A stretch of DNA of 64,000 nt from Desulfobulbus oligotrophicus (GCF_016446285.1 NZ_CP054140.1:1841501-1905500); one strand, 5' to 3'. Shown: positions 33,603 to 42,875, counted from the first letter of the stretch. Numbers and translations: made by a program. Notes: generated by a model not told the origin, from the sequence alone.

Positions 33603-35226
33603 CCGGCTGCCTTTTTTTGCCGAAAAGGATCGATTGTGGCTGATGTTCAAGGGTGGTGGTAAGCTCGCGCAATGCACGCAGGGTACGCGACAACTCTTCC
33701 AGGGTTTTGGTGGTGTTGTACTGCAGGGGTGAATTCGCACCCAGACTCTTTTGAACATCGATCAGTGTTTTTTGCAGCTCCATCAGGGCTGTCTGCAGTT
33801 TGGGTGCGGTCTCGCTGTTGAGCGTTGCGGTCAGGTTGCCGACCTCAGCTATGGTGGCGGTGGCGGCTTTGAGTGTCAGCTGGAGTTCGTTGCCGATCTG
33901 ATCAAAGGGCACATTTTCAAGCCGGGTAAGGATACGGCTCACACTTTCCTGCAGTCGTTCAAACGATCCGGTAACGGTGGGCACCACCTGCACCCCGTTT
34001 CTGGTGGTTAAGGTGGCCCTGGGGGCATCCGGCACAAAGACGAGGTTGACCATCAACTGGCCGGTGAGCAGGTTGGCGCTTTGCAGTTGGGCCCGCAGGC
34101 CATGCCGTTCCACCATGGTTTTGATGAACAGGCTTGGATCGTTGTTGAAGATCTTTAAAATCTTCTCTCTGTTGGAAAAACTCATCCGCTCCGGTTCGAT
34201 GGCCACAGTTACCGGGGCCACGAATTTTTTCTGTTCCAGGTCAAATTCCAGGTTCAGGTCGACAACTTCGCCCATTTTGATACCGTAGAGTTCCACCGGT
34301 GCACCGATCTGCAGGCCGCGTACCGATTCATCAAAGAGCAGGGTATAGTAGGTGCGGATCGTGTACCGTTTTTCCTGGATGGCGTTGCGGTCGGCATACA
34401 GATGGAAGGTTGTGTCCTCCTCCGCCTCCTTACCCGGTCCCGAATCCTTGGGCAGGTCAAAGGCAATGCCGCCGTTGATGATCGACACCATGGATTGGGT
34501 GTCGATTTTTAACCCATGGGCACTGAGCGATACATCAAAACCACTGGCGTTCCAGAATTTAGTATTCTTCGTCACCCTGGTAAAGTGGGGGGCATCAACA
34601 AAGATCACGATGTCCACACCGGTCCCTTTTTCGTTCAGGTTGTAACCCACCACCTGACCCACCTGAATCTGCCGATAGTACACCGGAGAACCGATATCAA
34701 GAGAACCCAGTGAGTCGGCAACGATCTTGAACGATCTGCCGGGATGGTCAAAGGTGACCACCGGTGGTGTCTCCAGTCCGGTGAAGGTGGAGGCAGGCTT
34801 TCCCAGTCTGCTGCCGTCAATGCCGATATAGGCGCCGGACAGCACGGTTCCGAGTCCGGTTATCGAACCACCGCTGATGCGCGGCCGGACCACCCAGAAC
34901 TTGGTCTGATCGGTTAAAAACACCTCACTTCCCTTAATCATTTTGGCGGTGACCATCACTTTGGCGGCATCTTCACTCAGAGCAATGGATTCCACCTGGC
35001 CGATATCCACATCCTTGAACTTGATTTTAGTCTTCCCCGCCTCCAGACCGTCAGCCGTGGCAAAGGTGATGGTAATGGTCGGCCCCTTGTCACGGATGGC
35101 CTTGAACGCCAGCCAGCCGCCGATGGCCAGGGCCACCAGTGGTACAATCCACACAAGGGAAAAACGGCGTTTGGCCGGAACAACGGGTGCGGCAATATGT
35201 TGTTCGATCGTTGAACGATCAGTCAT
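33595..35226 (-). CDS. pqiB: PqiB-type MCE protein, intermembrane transport
   Basis: A 543-aa protein with an N-terminal anchor (FSLVWIVPLVALAIGGWLAF) and three MCE domains, at about residues 50-140 (ATADGLEAGKTKIKFKDVDI), 165-235 (LDIGSPVYYRQIQVGQVVGY) and 290-390 (LQIGAPVELYGIKMGEVVDL). A long helical C-terminus follows, forming the needle in known PqiB. It spans the periplasm for lipid exchange between the membranes. ATGA overlap with the second pqiA gene and 8-base overlap with pqiC show a single operon. Confidence 0.94.
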   Translation of the reverse strand: MTDRSTIEQHIAAPVVPAKRRFSLVWIVPLVALAIGGWLAFKAIRDKGPTITITFATADGLEAGKTKIKFKDVDIGQVESIALSEDAAKVMVTAKMIKGSEVFLTDQTKFWVVRPRISGGSITGLGTVLSGAYIGIDGSRLGKPASTFTGLETPPVVTFDHPGRSFKIVADSLGSLDIGSPVYYRQIQVGQVVGYNLNEKGTGVDIVIFVDAPHFTRVTKNTKFWNASGFDVSLSAHGLKIDTQSMVSIINGGIAFDLPKDSGPGKEAEEDTTFHLYADRNAIQEKRYTIRTYYTLLFDESVRGLQIGAPVELYGIKMGEVVDLNLEFDLEQKKFVAPVTVAIEPERMSFSNREKILKIFNNDPSLFIKTMVERHGLRAQLQSANLLTGQLMVNLVFVPDAPRATLTTRNGVQVVPTVTGSFERLQESVSRILTRLENVPFDQIGNELQLTLKAATATIAEVGNLTATLNSETAPKLQTALMELQKTLIDVQKSLGANSPLQYNTTKTLEELSRTLRALRELTTTLEHQPQSILFGKKRQPDE

Positions 35227-35852
35227 ACGTCCTCCTCAAGTACATCCCAGATCAGACGGGGATCAAAGCTGTTGGCGGCAAACATCGTCGTCACCACCAC
35301 GGCAGCAAAGTAGATGGCGGCAGGCCCGGCCTCAATATCGGCTATGGCTCCCAGCTTGACCAGGGCCACCAGAATGGTGACCACGTAGATGTCCACCATG
35401 GACCAGCGGCCCACCAGCTCGGTTAAGCGGTAAAGACCGGTGCGGTCTCTGGGGCGCCACTGTGACCGAAAGCGGACAGTGAGCAGCAGAAAGATCAGAA
35501 TACACAACTTGGCAAAGGGAACAAAGATGCTGGCAATAAAGATGACCGCTGCAATCTCCCAGGAACCGGTCTGCATAAAGTAGATCACGCCGCTGAGGAT
35601 GGTGTCGGTCTGCTTGGTTCCCAGGGAGGTGGTAATGGTGATCGGCAGCAGGTTGGCCGGAATAAGCAGGATCATCGCTGCACAGATCAGGGCCCAGGTA
35701 CGGGTCAGGCTGTTAGGTTTACGCCGGTGGAGACGGGCACCACAGCGAGGACAGTACGGAGAGTTGTCTGCCTGTTGAACCGAGACCAGTTGCCGGCAGT
35801 CGTGACAGCTGATCAATCCCACTTGCAGGGCGGTGGCGGTTTTGGTGTTCAT
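35223..35852 (-). CDS. pqiA: PqiA-family membrane protein, second unit
   Basis: A 209-aa protein corresponding to one half of E. coli PqiA. Near the N-terminus is a zinc ribbon (CHDCRQL and YCPRCGARLHRRK), followed by four membrane segments including ICAAMILLIPANLLPITITT and VDIYVVTILVALVKLGAIAD. It is the inner-membrane partner of PqiB. The gene overlaps both its neighbours by ATGA. In E. coli PqiA the two halves are one protein; here they are two open frames. Confidence 0.9.
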   Translation of the reverse strand: MNTKTATALQVGLISCHDCRQLVSVQQADNSPYCPRCGARLHRRKPNSLTRTWALICAAMILLIPANLLPITITTSLGTKQTDTILSGVIYFMQTGSWEIAAVIFIASIFVPFAKLCILIFLLLTVRFRSQWRPRDRTGLYRLTELVGRWSMVDIYVVTILVALVKLGAIADIEAGPAAIYFAAVVVTTMFAANSFDPRLIWDVLEEDV

Positions 35853-36553
35853 CGGCGCTGGTCAAGACGATCCCACAACAGGACCGGGTCAAGGCTTGCA
35901 AAGGCGGCGGCCATGACAAAGATCAGGGCTGCAAAGGAAAAGACGGAAATCCCCAGGACAATGGTTGCCAGGTGATCGAGTTTTACCAGAGCCACCAGAA
36001 TGCCCACCATAAAAACCTCCATCATTCCCCAGGGGGCAAGCTCCTGGACAATCCGATACAAGGAGCCTGCAGAGGGCGCCGGCCGTCCACCCAGCTGCAG
36101 TGGGACCAGAATATAGAGCAGCCCCAGCATCTGTACAAGCGGTATGAGTACGCAGGTGAGAAGAACCAGCACGGCAAGGCTGTGCATATCCTGTTTCCAG
36201 AGTTCATGGATACCGGACAACAGGATGGTCTCCTGCGCCAGACCGCTGCTCCGGATGGCCAGAAAGGGAAAACTGTTGGAGAGAATGAAGAGGATCAGAG
36301 CGGCTGTGATCCAGGCCAGTGAGCGTTCAACTGTTGCCGGTTTTTGACGGTGCAGCACCGCGCCGCACCGGGAGCAGAGCAGGGTGGTGATTGCATGTTC
36401 GGGCAGGTGGTGCAGCAGATCACAGTCATGGCAGGCGATAAGCCGGTTTGTGTTGAAACCGACAACTGCTTTGGTGTGCTGCTGTGCCGTTGCTATACCG
36501 TTTCTGCCGGATAAGGATGACAAGGTATGGTCTTGAGCGGATGTGTTGCGCAT
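35849..36553 (-). CDS. pqiA: PqiA-family membrane protein, first unit
   Basis: The ATG at 36553 gives 234 residues; a further upstream TTG is possible but unlikely. A zinc ribbon (CHDCDLLHHL and LLCSRCGAVLHRQ) stands near residue 45-85, followed by four membrane segments with LILFILSNSFPFLAI and MMEVFMVGILVALVKLDHLA. It matches the N-terminal half of PqiA. The N-terminal 40 residues are polar and lack resemblance to the family. First gene of the pqi operon. Confidence 0.88.
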   Translation of the reverse strand: MRNTSAQDHTLSSLSGRNGIATAQQHTKAVVGFNTNRLIACHDCDLLHHLPEHAITTLLCSRCGAVLHRQKPATVERSLAWITAALILFILSNSFPFLAIRSSGLAQETILLSGIHELWKQDMHSLAVLVLLTCVLIPLVQMLGLLYILVPLQLGGRPAPSAGSLYRIVQELAPWGMMEVFMVGILVALVKLDHLATIVLGISVFSFAALIFVMAAAFASLDPVLLWDRLDQRR

Positions 36554-37003
36554 AAGATGCAGAAAGAAGTAAGGGATGCCGGATAAAGAGACCTCATTGG
36601 CCCCTCTGTTTTGGAAAGTGCCTTTGATGTCGGTTTTCCCGGGCGTATACAACAGGTTGGCAACGCATGGCTGATGGGGGTGGAGGTCTGTTCAGGGGTA
36701 GATGCCAATTTTTACATGGTACGATCTTGCTGATAAAGGGAGCGTAAGCAGTGGTTTATACCACTGTTCAGGGTTGATGTCACCTGTTCACATGTCCGGT
36801 GTTTTTATTGAACGTGGTGATACCCCGAGGCAGGGTGCTTGGGCTGCAGCAGCCGACCCGGGACAGACAGGCGGCATTTTTCAGACAGTTCACCATCCCG
36901 CAGACACCGGTGACCGGCGGGATTGTGTGGGCAGTGTGCTTTTTTTATGCTTGACAAGAAGGGGGTGAACCGCTTAGGTGTGCATGTAATTCAGTTGAAT
37001 AGT
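36554..37003. other. Divergent intergenic region between pqiA and riboswitch 2
   Basis: 450 bases with no gene recognised. The plus strand carries a perfect TTGACA at 36951-36956, at the same distance ahead of riboswitch 2 as the TTGACA before riboswitch 1, though no good -10 box stands 16-18 bases after it. The pqi promoter should lie in the left part but is not evident. Confidence 0.4.
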
Positions 37004-37159
37004 TTTTCAGGTTCCGTAAGGATGAAAAGGGAACCCCGTGAGAATCGGGGACGGGCCCGCCGCTGTATTCGGGGACGAAGCTGCACAATGTCACTGGCCG
37101 TACGGTCGGGAAGACGCAGATAGTAGAGCGATCCGAAAGTCAGAAGACCTGCCTGAAAA
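37004..37159 (+). promoter_or_regulatory. Cobalamin riboswitch 2
   Basis: All aptamer elements occur in the same order and with nearly the same bases as in riboswitch 1: AAAGGGAACCCCGTGAGAATC, GGGCCCGCCGCTGTATTCGG, GTCACTGGCC, and GAAAGTCAGAAGACCTGCC. The closing stem is TTTTCAGG (37004-37011) with CCTGAAAA (37152-37159). A terminator follows. Unlike riboswitch 1, the next genes (a small secreted protein, then a flavodoxin/ferredoxin) are not known B12 genes. Confidence 0.95.
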
Positions 37160-37218
37160 GATGATAGTTGTTTTCTCTCTGGACAAGGGGAAACATCGGT
37201 ACGTGGATAAACCAGGGC

Positions 37219-37258
37219 ATCCCCGGATCAAGAGTCATTGATCCGGGGATTTTTTTTG
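37219..37258 (+). terminator. Intrinsic terminator of riboswitch 2
   Basis: A perfect 13-bp stem (ATCCCCGGATCAA paired with TTGATCCGGGGAT) around the loop GAGTCA, followed by eight T. Expected expression platform for the aptamer just upstream. It is stronger than the terminator of riboswitch 1, and both are preceded by a shared GTGGATAAA sequence. Confidence 0.93.
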
Positions 37259-37573
37259 TTCAACCCTGCTGTTGTACGGCTTGTCCCGGACCACCTCTTC
37301 CTGCTGTAAAATTGTACCTGTTGCCATGTTGCTCCGGGCGTTTTGTTTGCCGGCAGACGCCTTAGTTGTTGTACAGGAAGGAGGTCCGGGGCCGGTTTTT
37401 TGTACTCCGGCGTTTAAAGCGCGTCATCAGAGCATCTTTTCTCGATGCCGCCGTAGTTTTTTCAAAAGCGTTCACCCAAAAAGATCGAAGTATGGTATAG
37501 AGACAGTACAGGTAAGATAGCGGCAGGGAAAACTCCTGTATCCCCTCCTTGAACCTTGCACTGTGAAATCGCC
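37259..37573 (+). other. Long leader between terminator 2 and the next gene
   Basis: 315 bases without a recognisable gene. If riboswitch 2 controls the 116-aa gene downstream, this is its untranslated leader; otherwise it should contain a separate promoter. The corresponding gap after terminator 1 is 247 bases. I see no conserved element within it. Confidence 0.35.
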
Positions 37574-37924
37574 ATGAAAAAGACAACGATCTTTGTCCTT
37601 GTTTTCTGTATCCTGTCCATCTCCTTTAATCCGGTGTCTGCATGGAGCCGTCATCACTGCTGCAGTGGTGTTGCCCTGGGATGGGGGTTGACCGGACTCT
37701 TTCTCGGTTCAGCGCTCACAGCCCTGGCCTATCGTCCTCCACCACCTGTCTATCCACCGCCGGTTGCTGCTGCTCCGGTAACCACCTACGCGCCGGTTGT
37801 GCCGCCGGGCATGTGCCGGTGGGAACGGTATGTGCTTGATCACTACGGTCAGGTTCTGCTGAATCAATATGGGTATCCGATAAAGGAGTACACCATAGGT
37901 TCTTGTCAGTATCCGCCGTATTGA
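37574..37924 (+). CDS. Small secreted Pro-rich protein, unknown function
   Basis: The ATG at 37574 gives 116 residues with a signal peptide (MKKTTIFVLVFCILSISF, then VSAW). The mature part holds a glycine-zipper-like hydrophobic stretch (GVALGWGLTGLFLGSALTAL), a proline-rich linker (PPPPVYPPPVAAAP) and a C-terminal YVLDHYGQVLLNQYGYPIKE element with two cysteines. It could be an outer-membrane or periplasmic glycine-zipper protein. The first gene after riboswitch 2, so B12 control is possible, but a role in corrinoid handling is speculation. Confidence 0.65.
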   Translation: MKKTTIFVLVFCILSISFNPVSAWSRHHCCSGVALGWGLTGLFLGSALTALAYRPPPPVYPPPVAAAPVTTYAPVVPPGMCRWERYVLDHYGQVLLNQYGYPIKEYTIGSCQYPPY

Positions 37925-38120
37925 CGGTATGTTCTGTCATTGGATGTACCTGCCTGTACATCGGACTGTTTGCAAGGTCAGAGACGTGTCACCGGGTTGG
38001 AAGGCATGCAGCGCGGTTGCGTTGCCGACAGACTGTTTATCCGGCAACAGATCTTTGTTGAACAGGCCGAACGTGTGCCAATCGTCATGTTCGGGATGAC
38101 CCTAACAGGAGACTTGTTTT

Positions 38121-38960
38121 ATGAACTACGCGCATCGTATTGTCTACTTCTCACCCGCCGGCACCACCCGCCTGGTGGCGGAAACCATCCAACAACGTTT
38201 ACTTGAACAGCAGTGTCAGGTCGAGATGGCTGACCTCAGTGTGCAGGGTGCGGCCGCTGCCCGGTCTCTCCCCGATCTGTCCGATACACCTGTCTGTCTG
38301 TGGATCGGCTCACCTGTCTATTGCGATCATGCCATTCCTCTGGTCAGCCGCTGGATCGATGCCCTGACACCGAATCAAACCGGCCGTGCCGTTCCCTTTG
38401 TCACCTGGGGTGGTGTTGCCAGCGGTCTGGCCCTGCCTGAGATGGCTGCCCAGCTCGTTGAAAAACAGTATATCCCTGTGGCTGCGGCAAAAGTTCTGGC
38501 TGTACATGCCTCGATGTGGGGTGCGGTAGAACCACTGGCCCAGGGACGCCCGGACCAGGCAGACCTGGATCAGGTGCGGACACTGGTTGATGTGGTGGTG
38601 GAGCGACTTGCACAACAGGAACAAGTGGTGCTTGATCTGCAGAAGCTTGATTATCTTCCGCCGACCATGCGTGCTGAGGCACAGATCAAATCGTTGGCTG
38701 CAGCAAAGGCCTCCATGCCGCCGCTGGCTGCAGACGAGCAACTCTGCACAAGCTGCGGGATCTGCGCTGAGGTGTGCCCGACCGGGGCCATTGTCGTAGA
38801 TCCGTATCCGATCATCAGTGAGGCCTGTGTGGTGTGTCAGCAATGTGTGCAGGCGTGTCCGGAGGGAGCGTTTCCTTCAAATCCCGAGGCCATGGCCGCC
38901 CGTATCAGGGAGATGGCCGCCCGCAGCCAGGAGGAACAGGCAACAGTCTTGCTGTATTGA
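38121..38960 (+). CDS. EFR1-type flavodoxin/ferredoxin fusion
   Basis: A 279-aa protein, start ATG 38121 after an AACAGGAGA site. Residues 1-170 form a flavodoxin-like FMN domain (IVYFSPAGTTRLVAETI, the TWGGVASG loop). Residues 205-260 hold two 4Fe-4S clusters: CTSCGICAEVCPTG and CVVCQQCVQACPEG. The same arrangement is called EFR1-family ferrodoxin. It should carry low-potential electrons in the cytoplasm. Standing downstream of riboswitch 2, a role as reductant for corrinoid Co(II) is a testable guess; a general reductase for the radical SAM protein two genes away is another. Confidence 0.9.
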   Translation: MNYAHRIVYFSPAGTTRLVAETIQQRLLEQQCQVEMADLSVQGAAAARSLPDLSDTPVCLWIGSPVYCDHAIPLVSRWIDALTPNQTGRAVPFVTWGGVASGLALPEMAAQLVEKQYIPVAAAKVLAVHASMWGAVEPLAQGRPDQADLDQVRTLVDVVVERLAQQEQVVLDLQKLDYLPPTMRAEAQIKSLAAAKASMPPLAADEQLCTSCGICAEVCPTGAIVVDPYPIISEACVVCQQCVQACPEGAFPSNPEAMAARIREMAARSQEEQATVLLY

Positions 38961-39141
38961 GCAGCAGCCGATGGCAGCGAAAGATGATCGGAGCTGGTTT
39001 GCCTGCAGCTGCCTGTTCTTTATGACCCTGTCCGCCGGAAATCGTACGTTTAACTGTACAGCTTTTTTTACGAGCGCTCGTTGATGACCGGGCTCGACAT
39101 GATGCTCCACGACAAGAATTTCTTTCAACAGGAGGATGACC

Positions 39142-39504
39142 ATGGTCAAGATACAGTCCTTTACAAAGATTGAAAATGAACTGCTGCCCAAATTCAGAAA
39201 ACAGCTCAACGAGGCCGAATCAACCGAGGACGTAAGAAAATTCTTTGTGTACTGTGTTCATGAGCTCTGCAACGAGGCCCTGGATAGACAGGTGTCGCTG
39301 CAGTTTGAAGATATCAGCCTGCAGCCGGAAGGCGAACAGCCGTTTCAGGTTGCTGATCACCTGCTTGCCAATGCAGCCTTTGCCGAGGTCTGGCAAAGTT
39401 CCGACCTCTCCCATATCATCGGCCGATTTGCAGAACAGGCCGTTGGCCGTTATCGGCGTCTTGAGAAAAATCCGGCCAAGACAGAGGCTAAAATACGCAT
39501 GTAG
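39142..39504 (+). CDS. Hypothetical 120-aa protein
   Basis: A 120-aa soluble protein (start MVKIQSFTKIENEL at 39142, at good distance from AGGAGG; a second ATG two codons earlier overlaps that site). It is helical and acidic, with a VRKFFVYCVHELCNEAL segment and no signal peptide. I recognise no family. The gene stands between the flavodoxin/ferredoxin fusion and the radical SAM gene. Its strong ribosome-binding site supports real translation. Confidence 0.6.
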   Translation: MVKIQSFTKIENELLPKFRKQLNEAESTEDVRKFFVYCVHELCNEALDRQVSLQFEDISLQPEGEQPFQVADHLLANAAFAEVWQSSDLSHIIGRFAEQAVGRYRRLEKNPAKTEAKIRM

Positions 39505-39634
39505 CGGTCTCTGCTCTCTGAAGAGAATGCCTTGGTTCAGGCAGGTGGTGCCTGAAGGTCCGGCAGAATAAAAGAGAAACAGTCGTCACTGTACAGTGCG
39601 CGACCTGGCCCGAATGCCGACAAGGGAGGGGAGT

Positions 39635-40648
39635 ATGCATGAAGCATTGTTTTACAGACAGTCTCCAGACGGCAGAGTCGTCTGTGAACTGTGTCATCAC
39701 CGCTGTCGGATAAGCGAAGGCAAACGCGGCATCTGCGGTGTGCGTGAGCACCGGAACGGCCGACTGTACTCCCTTGTCTACGGTAGGCTGGTTTCAGAAA
39801 ACATCGATCCCATCGAAAAAAAACCGCTCTTTCATGTTGTCCCCGGCAGCCGATCCTATTCCATTGCCACGGTGGGGTGTAACTTTCAATGCCTGCACTG
39901 CCAGAACTATCAGATCTCCCAGTACCCGCACCTCTGCTCAGGCGAAATCACCGGTGCACGCAGAACACCGCAGGATGTGGTGGATGCGGCACAGCGCAGC
40001 GGTTGTGCCGGCATCAGCTACACCTATGTGGAGCCGACAATTTTTTATGAGTTTGCCTACGATTGCGCCAAGCTGGCAAAGGAAAGGGGCCTGAAAAATG
40101 TGTTTGTCAGTAACGGTTATATGACCGGTGAGGTGGTGCAGCATCTGGCACCGGTGCTCGACGGCATTAACATCGATCTCAAGGCATTTACCACCGAATT
40201 TTATCAGGAAGTCTGTAAGGCCAGGCTTGAACCGGTTGTCGAAAATATCCGTCTGTTTCACAGCCTGGGTGTGCTGGTTGAGGTGACCACGCTGCTTATT
40301 CCGGGCTTAAACGACAGTGAACAGGAGGTGCGAAACATCGCCCGTTTTCTTCAGGATGTTTCTGCAGATATCCCCTGGCATGTCAGCGGCTTTTATCCTA
40401 CTTACAAGATGCAGGACCGGCCGGCCACACCGGCGGCAACCATTGCCAGGGCCTGTGCCATCGGCAGGGAAGAGGGGTTGCACTTTGTCTATGCAGGCAA
40501 TGTGGGTGGAGCCGGAGGAATGGATACCCACTGTCCCGGCTGCGGGGCGCTGCTTGTGCAGCGGGTTGGTTTTGGCGGTCAGGTAAAGGGCATGCATGAT
40601 GGTGCGTGCAGTGCATGCGGCCTCCCCATTGTGGGCATCTGGTCATAA
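39635..40648 (+). CDS. amrS: AmmeMemoRadiSam-type radical SAM protein
   Basis: The ATG at 39635 after GGGAGGGG gives 337 residues. N-terminal CELCHHRCRISEGKRGICGV is the Cys-rich leader of the family, followed by the radical SAM Cx3Cx2C in GCNFQCLHCQNYQIS. Then come IDPIEKKPLFHVVPGS and LLIPGLNDSEQEVRNIA. The family is named from its neighbours AMMECR1 and Memo; neither lies in the window. The substrate is unknown. A C-terminal CPGCGALL...CSACGLP zinc-ribbon-like end is present. Confidence 0.92.
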   Translation: MHEALFYRQSPDGRVVCELCHHRCRISEGKRGICGVREHRNGRLYSLVYGRLVSENIDPIEKKPLFHVVPGSRSYSIATVGCNFQCLHCQNYQISQYPHLCSGEITGARRTPQDVVDAAQRSGCAGISYTYVEPTIFYEFAYDCAKLAKERGLKNVFVSNGYMTGEVVQHLAPVLDGINIDLKAFTTEFYQEVCKARLEPVVENIRLFHSLGVLVEVTTLLIPGLNDSEQEVRNIARFLQDVSADIPWHVSGFYPTYKMQDRPATPAATIARACAIGREEGLHFVYAGNVGGAGGMDTHCPGCGALLVQRVGFGGQVKGMHDGACSACGLPIVGIWS

Positions 40649-40744
40649 CCAACTCTTTTTCCTGGAGTTCTTGTTATAATCCCTTTGTTTTTTGCCTGGT
40701 TTCTGCTCTAATTCATCCCAGAAGAGAATTTCAGCCTGGGGAGA

Positions 40745-41617
40745 ATGACTGTGGCGGATACCAAAAAATACGAGGTGACCATCCTTTTGCCCGCCTTTAA
40801 TGAGGAGGGGGTGATCGGCACCACGATACAACGCATTCGTGAGTTGTATCCGGAGTATGAGATCCTGGTGGTGGACGACGGCTCCACTGATCAGACCATG
40901 GCAGAGGCCATGGCTGCCGGAGCCAATGTCTGGCCCCATCCCTACAATATCGGTAACGGTGCGGCCATTAAATCCGGGCTGCGCTGCGCCCGGGGCGAGT
41001 GGGTGGTGATGATGGATGCCGACGGTCAGCACCAGCCCGAAGATATTGCCCGGTTGCTTGCACATCGCGACAGGTTTGACATGGTGGTGGGGGCGCGGAC
41101 CAGACAGTCGGAAACCAGGGCACATCGCGACCTGGCCAACTGGCTGTACAACAAGTTTGCCTCCTATGTTACCAAGTTCAAGATCGAGGACCTTACCTCC
41201 GGTTTTCGCCTGGTCCGGGTTTCCGTGGCCAAACAATTTCTCTACCTGTTGCCCAACACCTTTTCCTACCCATCCACCTTAACCATGGCCTATCTGCGAA
41301 GCGGCCGCAGCGTCAAGTACATCCCCATTCAAACCAGGGCACGGGTCGGTAAAAGCAAAATCAAACTCCTGCGGGACGGTACCCGGTTTTTCCTTATCAT
41401 CACTAAAATAGCCACCCTGTTTTCACCGTTTCGCGTGTTCCTACCCATCAGTTTCAGCCTGTTCACCACCGGGGTCTGCTACTATGCCTACACCTTTTTC
41501 ACCCAGGGCCGGTTCACCAATATGTCGGCACTGCTGTTCAACACTTCGGTCATTATCTTTATGATCGGTCTGGTGGCCGAGCAGGTCAGTCAGATGCGCT
41601 ACGATCGGACAGAGTAG
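40745..41617 (+). CDS. Glycosyltransferase family 2 (DPM/DPG synthase-like)
   Basis: A 290-aa GT2 with VTILLPAFNEEGVIG near the start, the nucleotide-binding VVDDGSTDQT and the metal-binding DADGQHQPEDI. Two membrane segments close the protein (RVFLPISFSLFTTGVCYYAY and LLFNTSVIIFMIGLVAEQVS). It is similar to polyprenyl-phosphate sugar synthases, which prepare lipid-linked sugars for GT-C enzymes such as those encoded nearby. It starts with GGGGAG seven bases before the ATG. First gene of the glycan cluster. Confidence 0.9.
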   Translation: MTVADTKKYEVTILLPAFNEEGVIGTTIQRIRELYPEYEILVVDDGSTDQTMAEAMAAGANVWPHPYNIGNGAAIKSGLRCARGEWVVMMDADGQHQPEDIARLLAHRDRFDMVVGARTRQSETRAHRDLANWLYNKFASYVTKFKIEDLTSGFRLVRVSVAKQFLYLLPNTFSYPSTLTMAYLRSGRSVKYIPIQTRARVGKSKIKLLRDGTRFFLIITKIATLFSPFRVFLPISFSLFTTGVCYYAYTFFTQGRFTNMSALLFNTSVIIFMIGLVAEQVSQMRYDRTE

Positions 41618-41627
41618 TCACATCCTG

Positions 41628-42854
41628 ATGAAGCCAAAGCTGCTGGTTGTTACCTCAACCTTTCCTCGCTGGCTGAATGACACAGACCCTCCATTTGTGT
41701 ATGAACTGTCCAGAAGATTGGTCCGCTCGTTTGATGTAACCGTACATACACCGTGCTATCATGGTGCATTGGCCTCTGAGTGGATGGATGGAGTACACAT
41801 CCACCGTTTCCGTTATTTTTTTTCTCCATTTGAACGGTTAGCAGGAGGGCAGGGGATTGTTCCGAAAATACGACGAAACAAACTCTATTTTTTGCTTCTT
41901 CCTTTTTTTCTTGCTGCGCAATTATTTTCGCTGATTTTTTTAATCAACAAAATCCGGCCAGATGTGATTCATGCGCACTGGCTGATACCACAAGGGTTTT
42001 GGGCGGTATTGGTTGGAAAATTTTTTAACATTCCAGTTGTTATAACTGCTCATGGTGCGGATGTCTTCGGTCTGAGAGCACCTGTTTTTTTACAGTTCAA
42101 AAAATGGGTGATGAAAAATGCTGATCGAATAGTAACGGTCAGTTCACCACTGGCCGATGTGTTGCGTGCCGATACAAAGAGTCATCGACAACCGGATATT
42201 ATTCCCATGGGTGTGGATTCGTCACTGTTTTCGCCGGAGAAAAAGAGCCATGCTATTAAAAAACAGTACGGTATTGATGGCCCGTTTCTTCTTTTTGTTG
42301 GTCGTTTGACAGAGAAAAAAGGTGTTCGTTATCTTATTGATGCAATGTCTTTTGTTATTAAGGAATTTCCAAGCACAAGGCTGTTAATCGTCGGTCATGG
42401 AGAGTTGGAGCAAGAGTTGCGTGATCAGGTAAAAGCCCGTGGTCTTGAAAAGGTTGTCTTATTTGCAGGAGGAGTAGCCAACACTCAACTTCCAGCTTAC
42501 TACGCAACCGCTGATATCTTTATCGGCCCTTCTGTGCAGGTGAAAGGCGGTGACACTGAAGGCTTTGGACTTACCTTTGTTGAAGCAGCAATGAGCGGTT
42601 GCCTGGTAATTGGAACCAAAGTAGGCGGGATTGAGGATATCATTCGTGACGATCAAAATGGTTTTCTTGTGAAACCTGGCGATGTATGTCTGTTGGCTGA
42701 AAAAATTATTACTGTTATTTCCGGATTAGAAAATTTTGAAGAAATGCGAGGAAAGGTCAGGCAGTTGATGACTGTAAAATATGACTGGAACGTCATTAGT
42801 GAGCAGTATTCTGATTTAATTAAGACGACAATCTATCCCAGCAAACCCAAATAA
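41628..42854 (+). CDS. Glycosyltransferase family 4
   Basis: A 408-aa GT4 with GT-B fold: N-terminal TSTFPRWLNDTDPPFVYELS, the DVIHAHWLIPQGFWAVL segment, the inter-domain VGRLTEKKGVRYLIDAM and the EX7E element in EGFGLTFVEAAMSG. It transfers a sugar from an activated nucleotide donor. It lies 10 bases after the GT2 gene. The nucleotide composition is clearly AT-richer than the GT2 gene and the rest of the window, which fits recent acquisition. Confidence 0.93.
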   Translation: MKPKLLVVTSTFPRWLNDTDPPFVYELSRRLVRSFDVTVHTPCYHGALASEWMDGVHIHRFRYFFSPFERLAGGQGIVPKIRRNKLYFLLLPFFLAAQLFSLIFLINKIRPDVIHAHWLIPQGFWAVLVGKFFNIPVVITAHGADVFGLRAPVFLQFKKWVMKNADRIVTVSSPLADVLRADTKSHRQPDIIPMGVDSSLFSPEKKSHAIKKQYGIDGPFLLFVGRLTEKKGVRYLIDAMSFVIKEFPSTRLLIVGHGELEQELRDQVKARGLEKVVLFAGGVANTQLPAYYATADIFIGPSVQVKGGDTEGFGLTFVEAAMSGCLVIGTKVGGIEDIIRDDQNGFLVKPGDVCLLAEKIITVISGLENFEEMRGKVRQLMTVKYDWNVISEQYSDLIKTTIYPSKPK

Positions 42855-42875
42855 TTTTCCCTCCAGAAGCCTATT

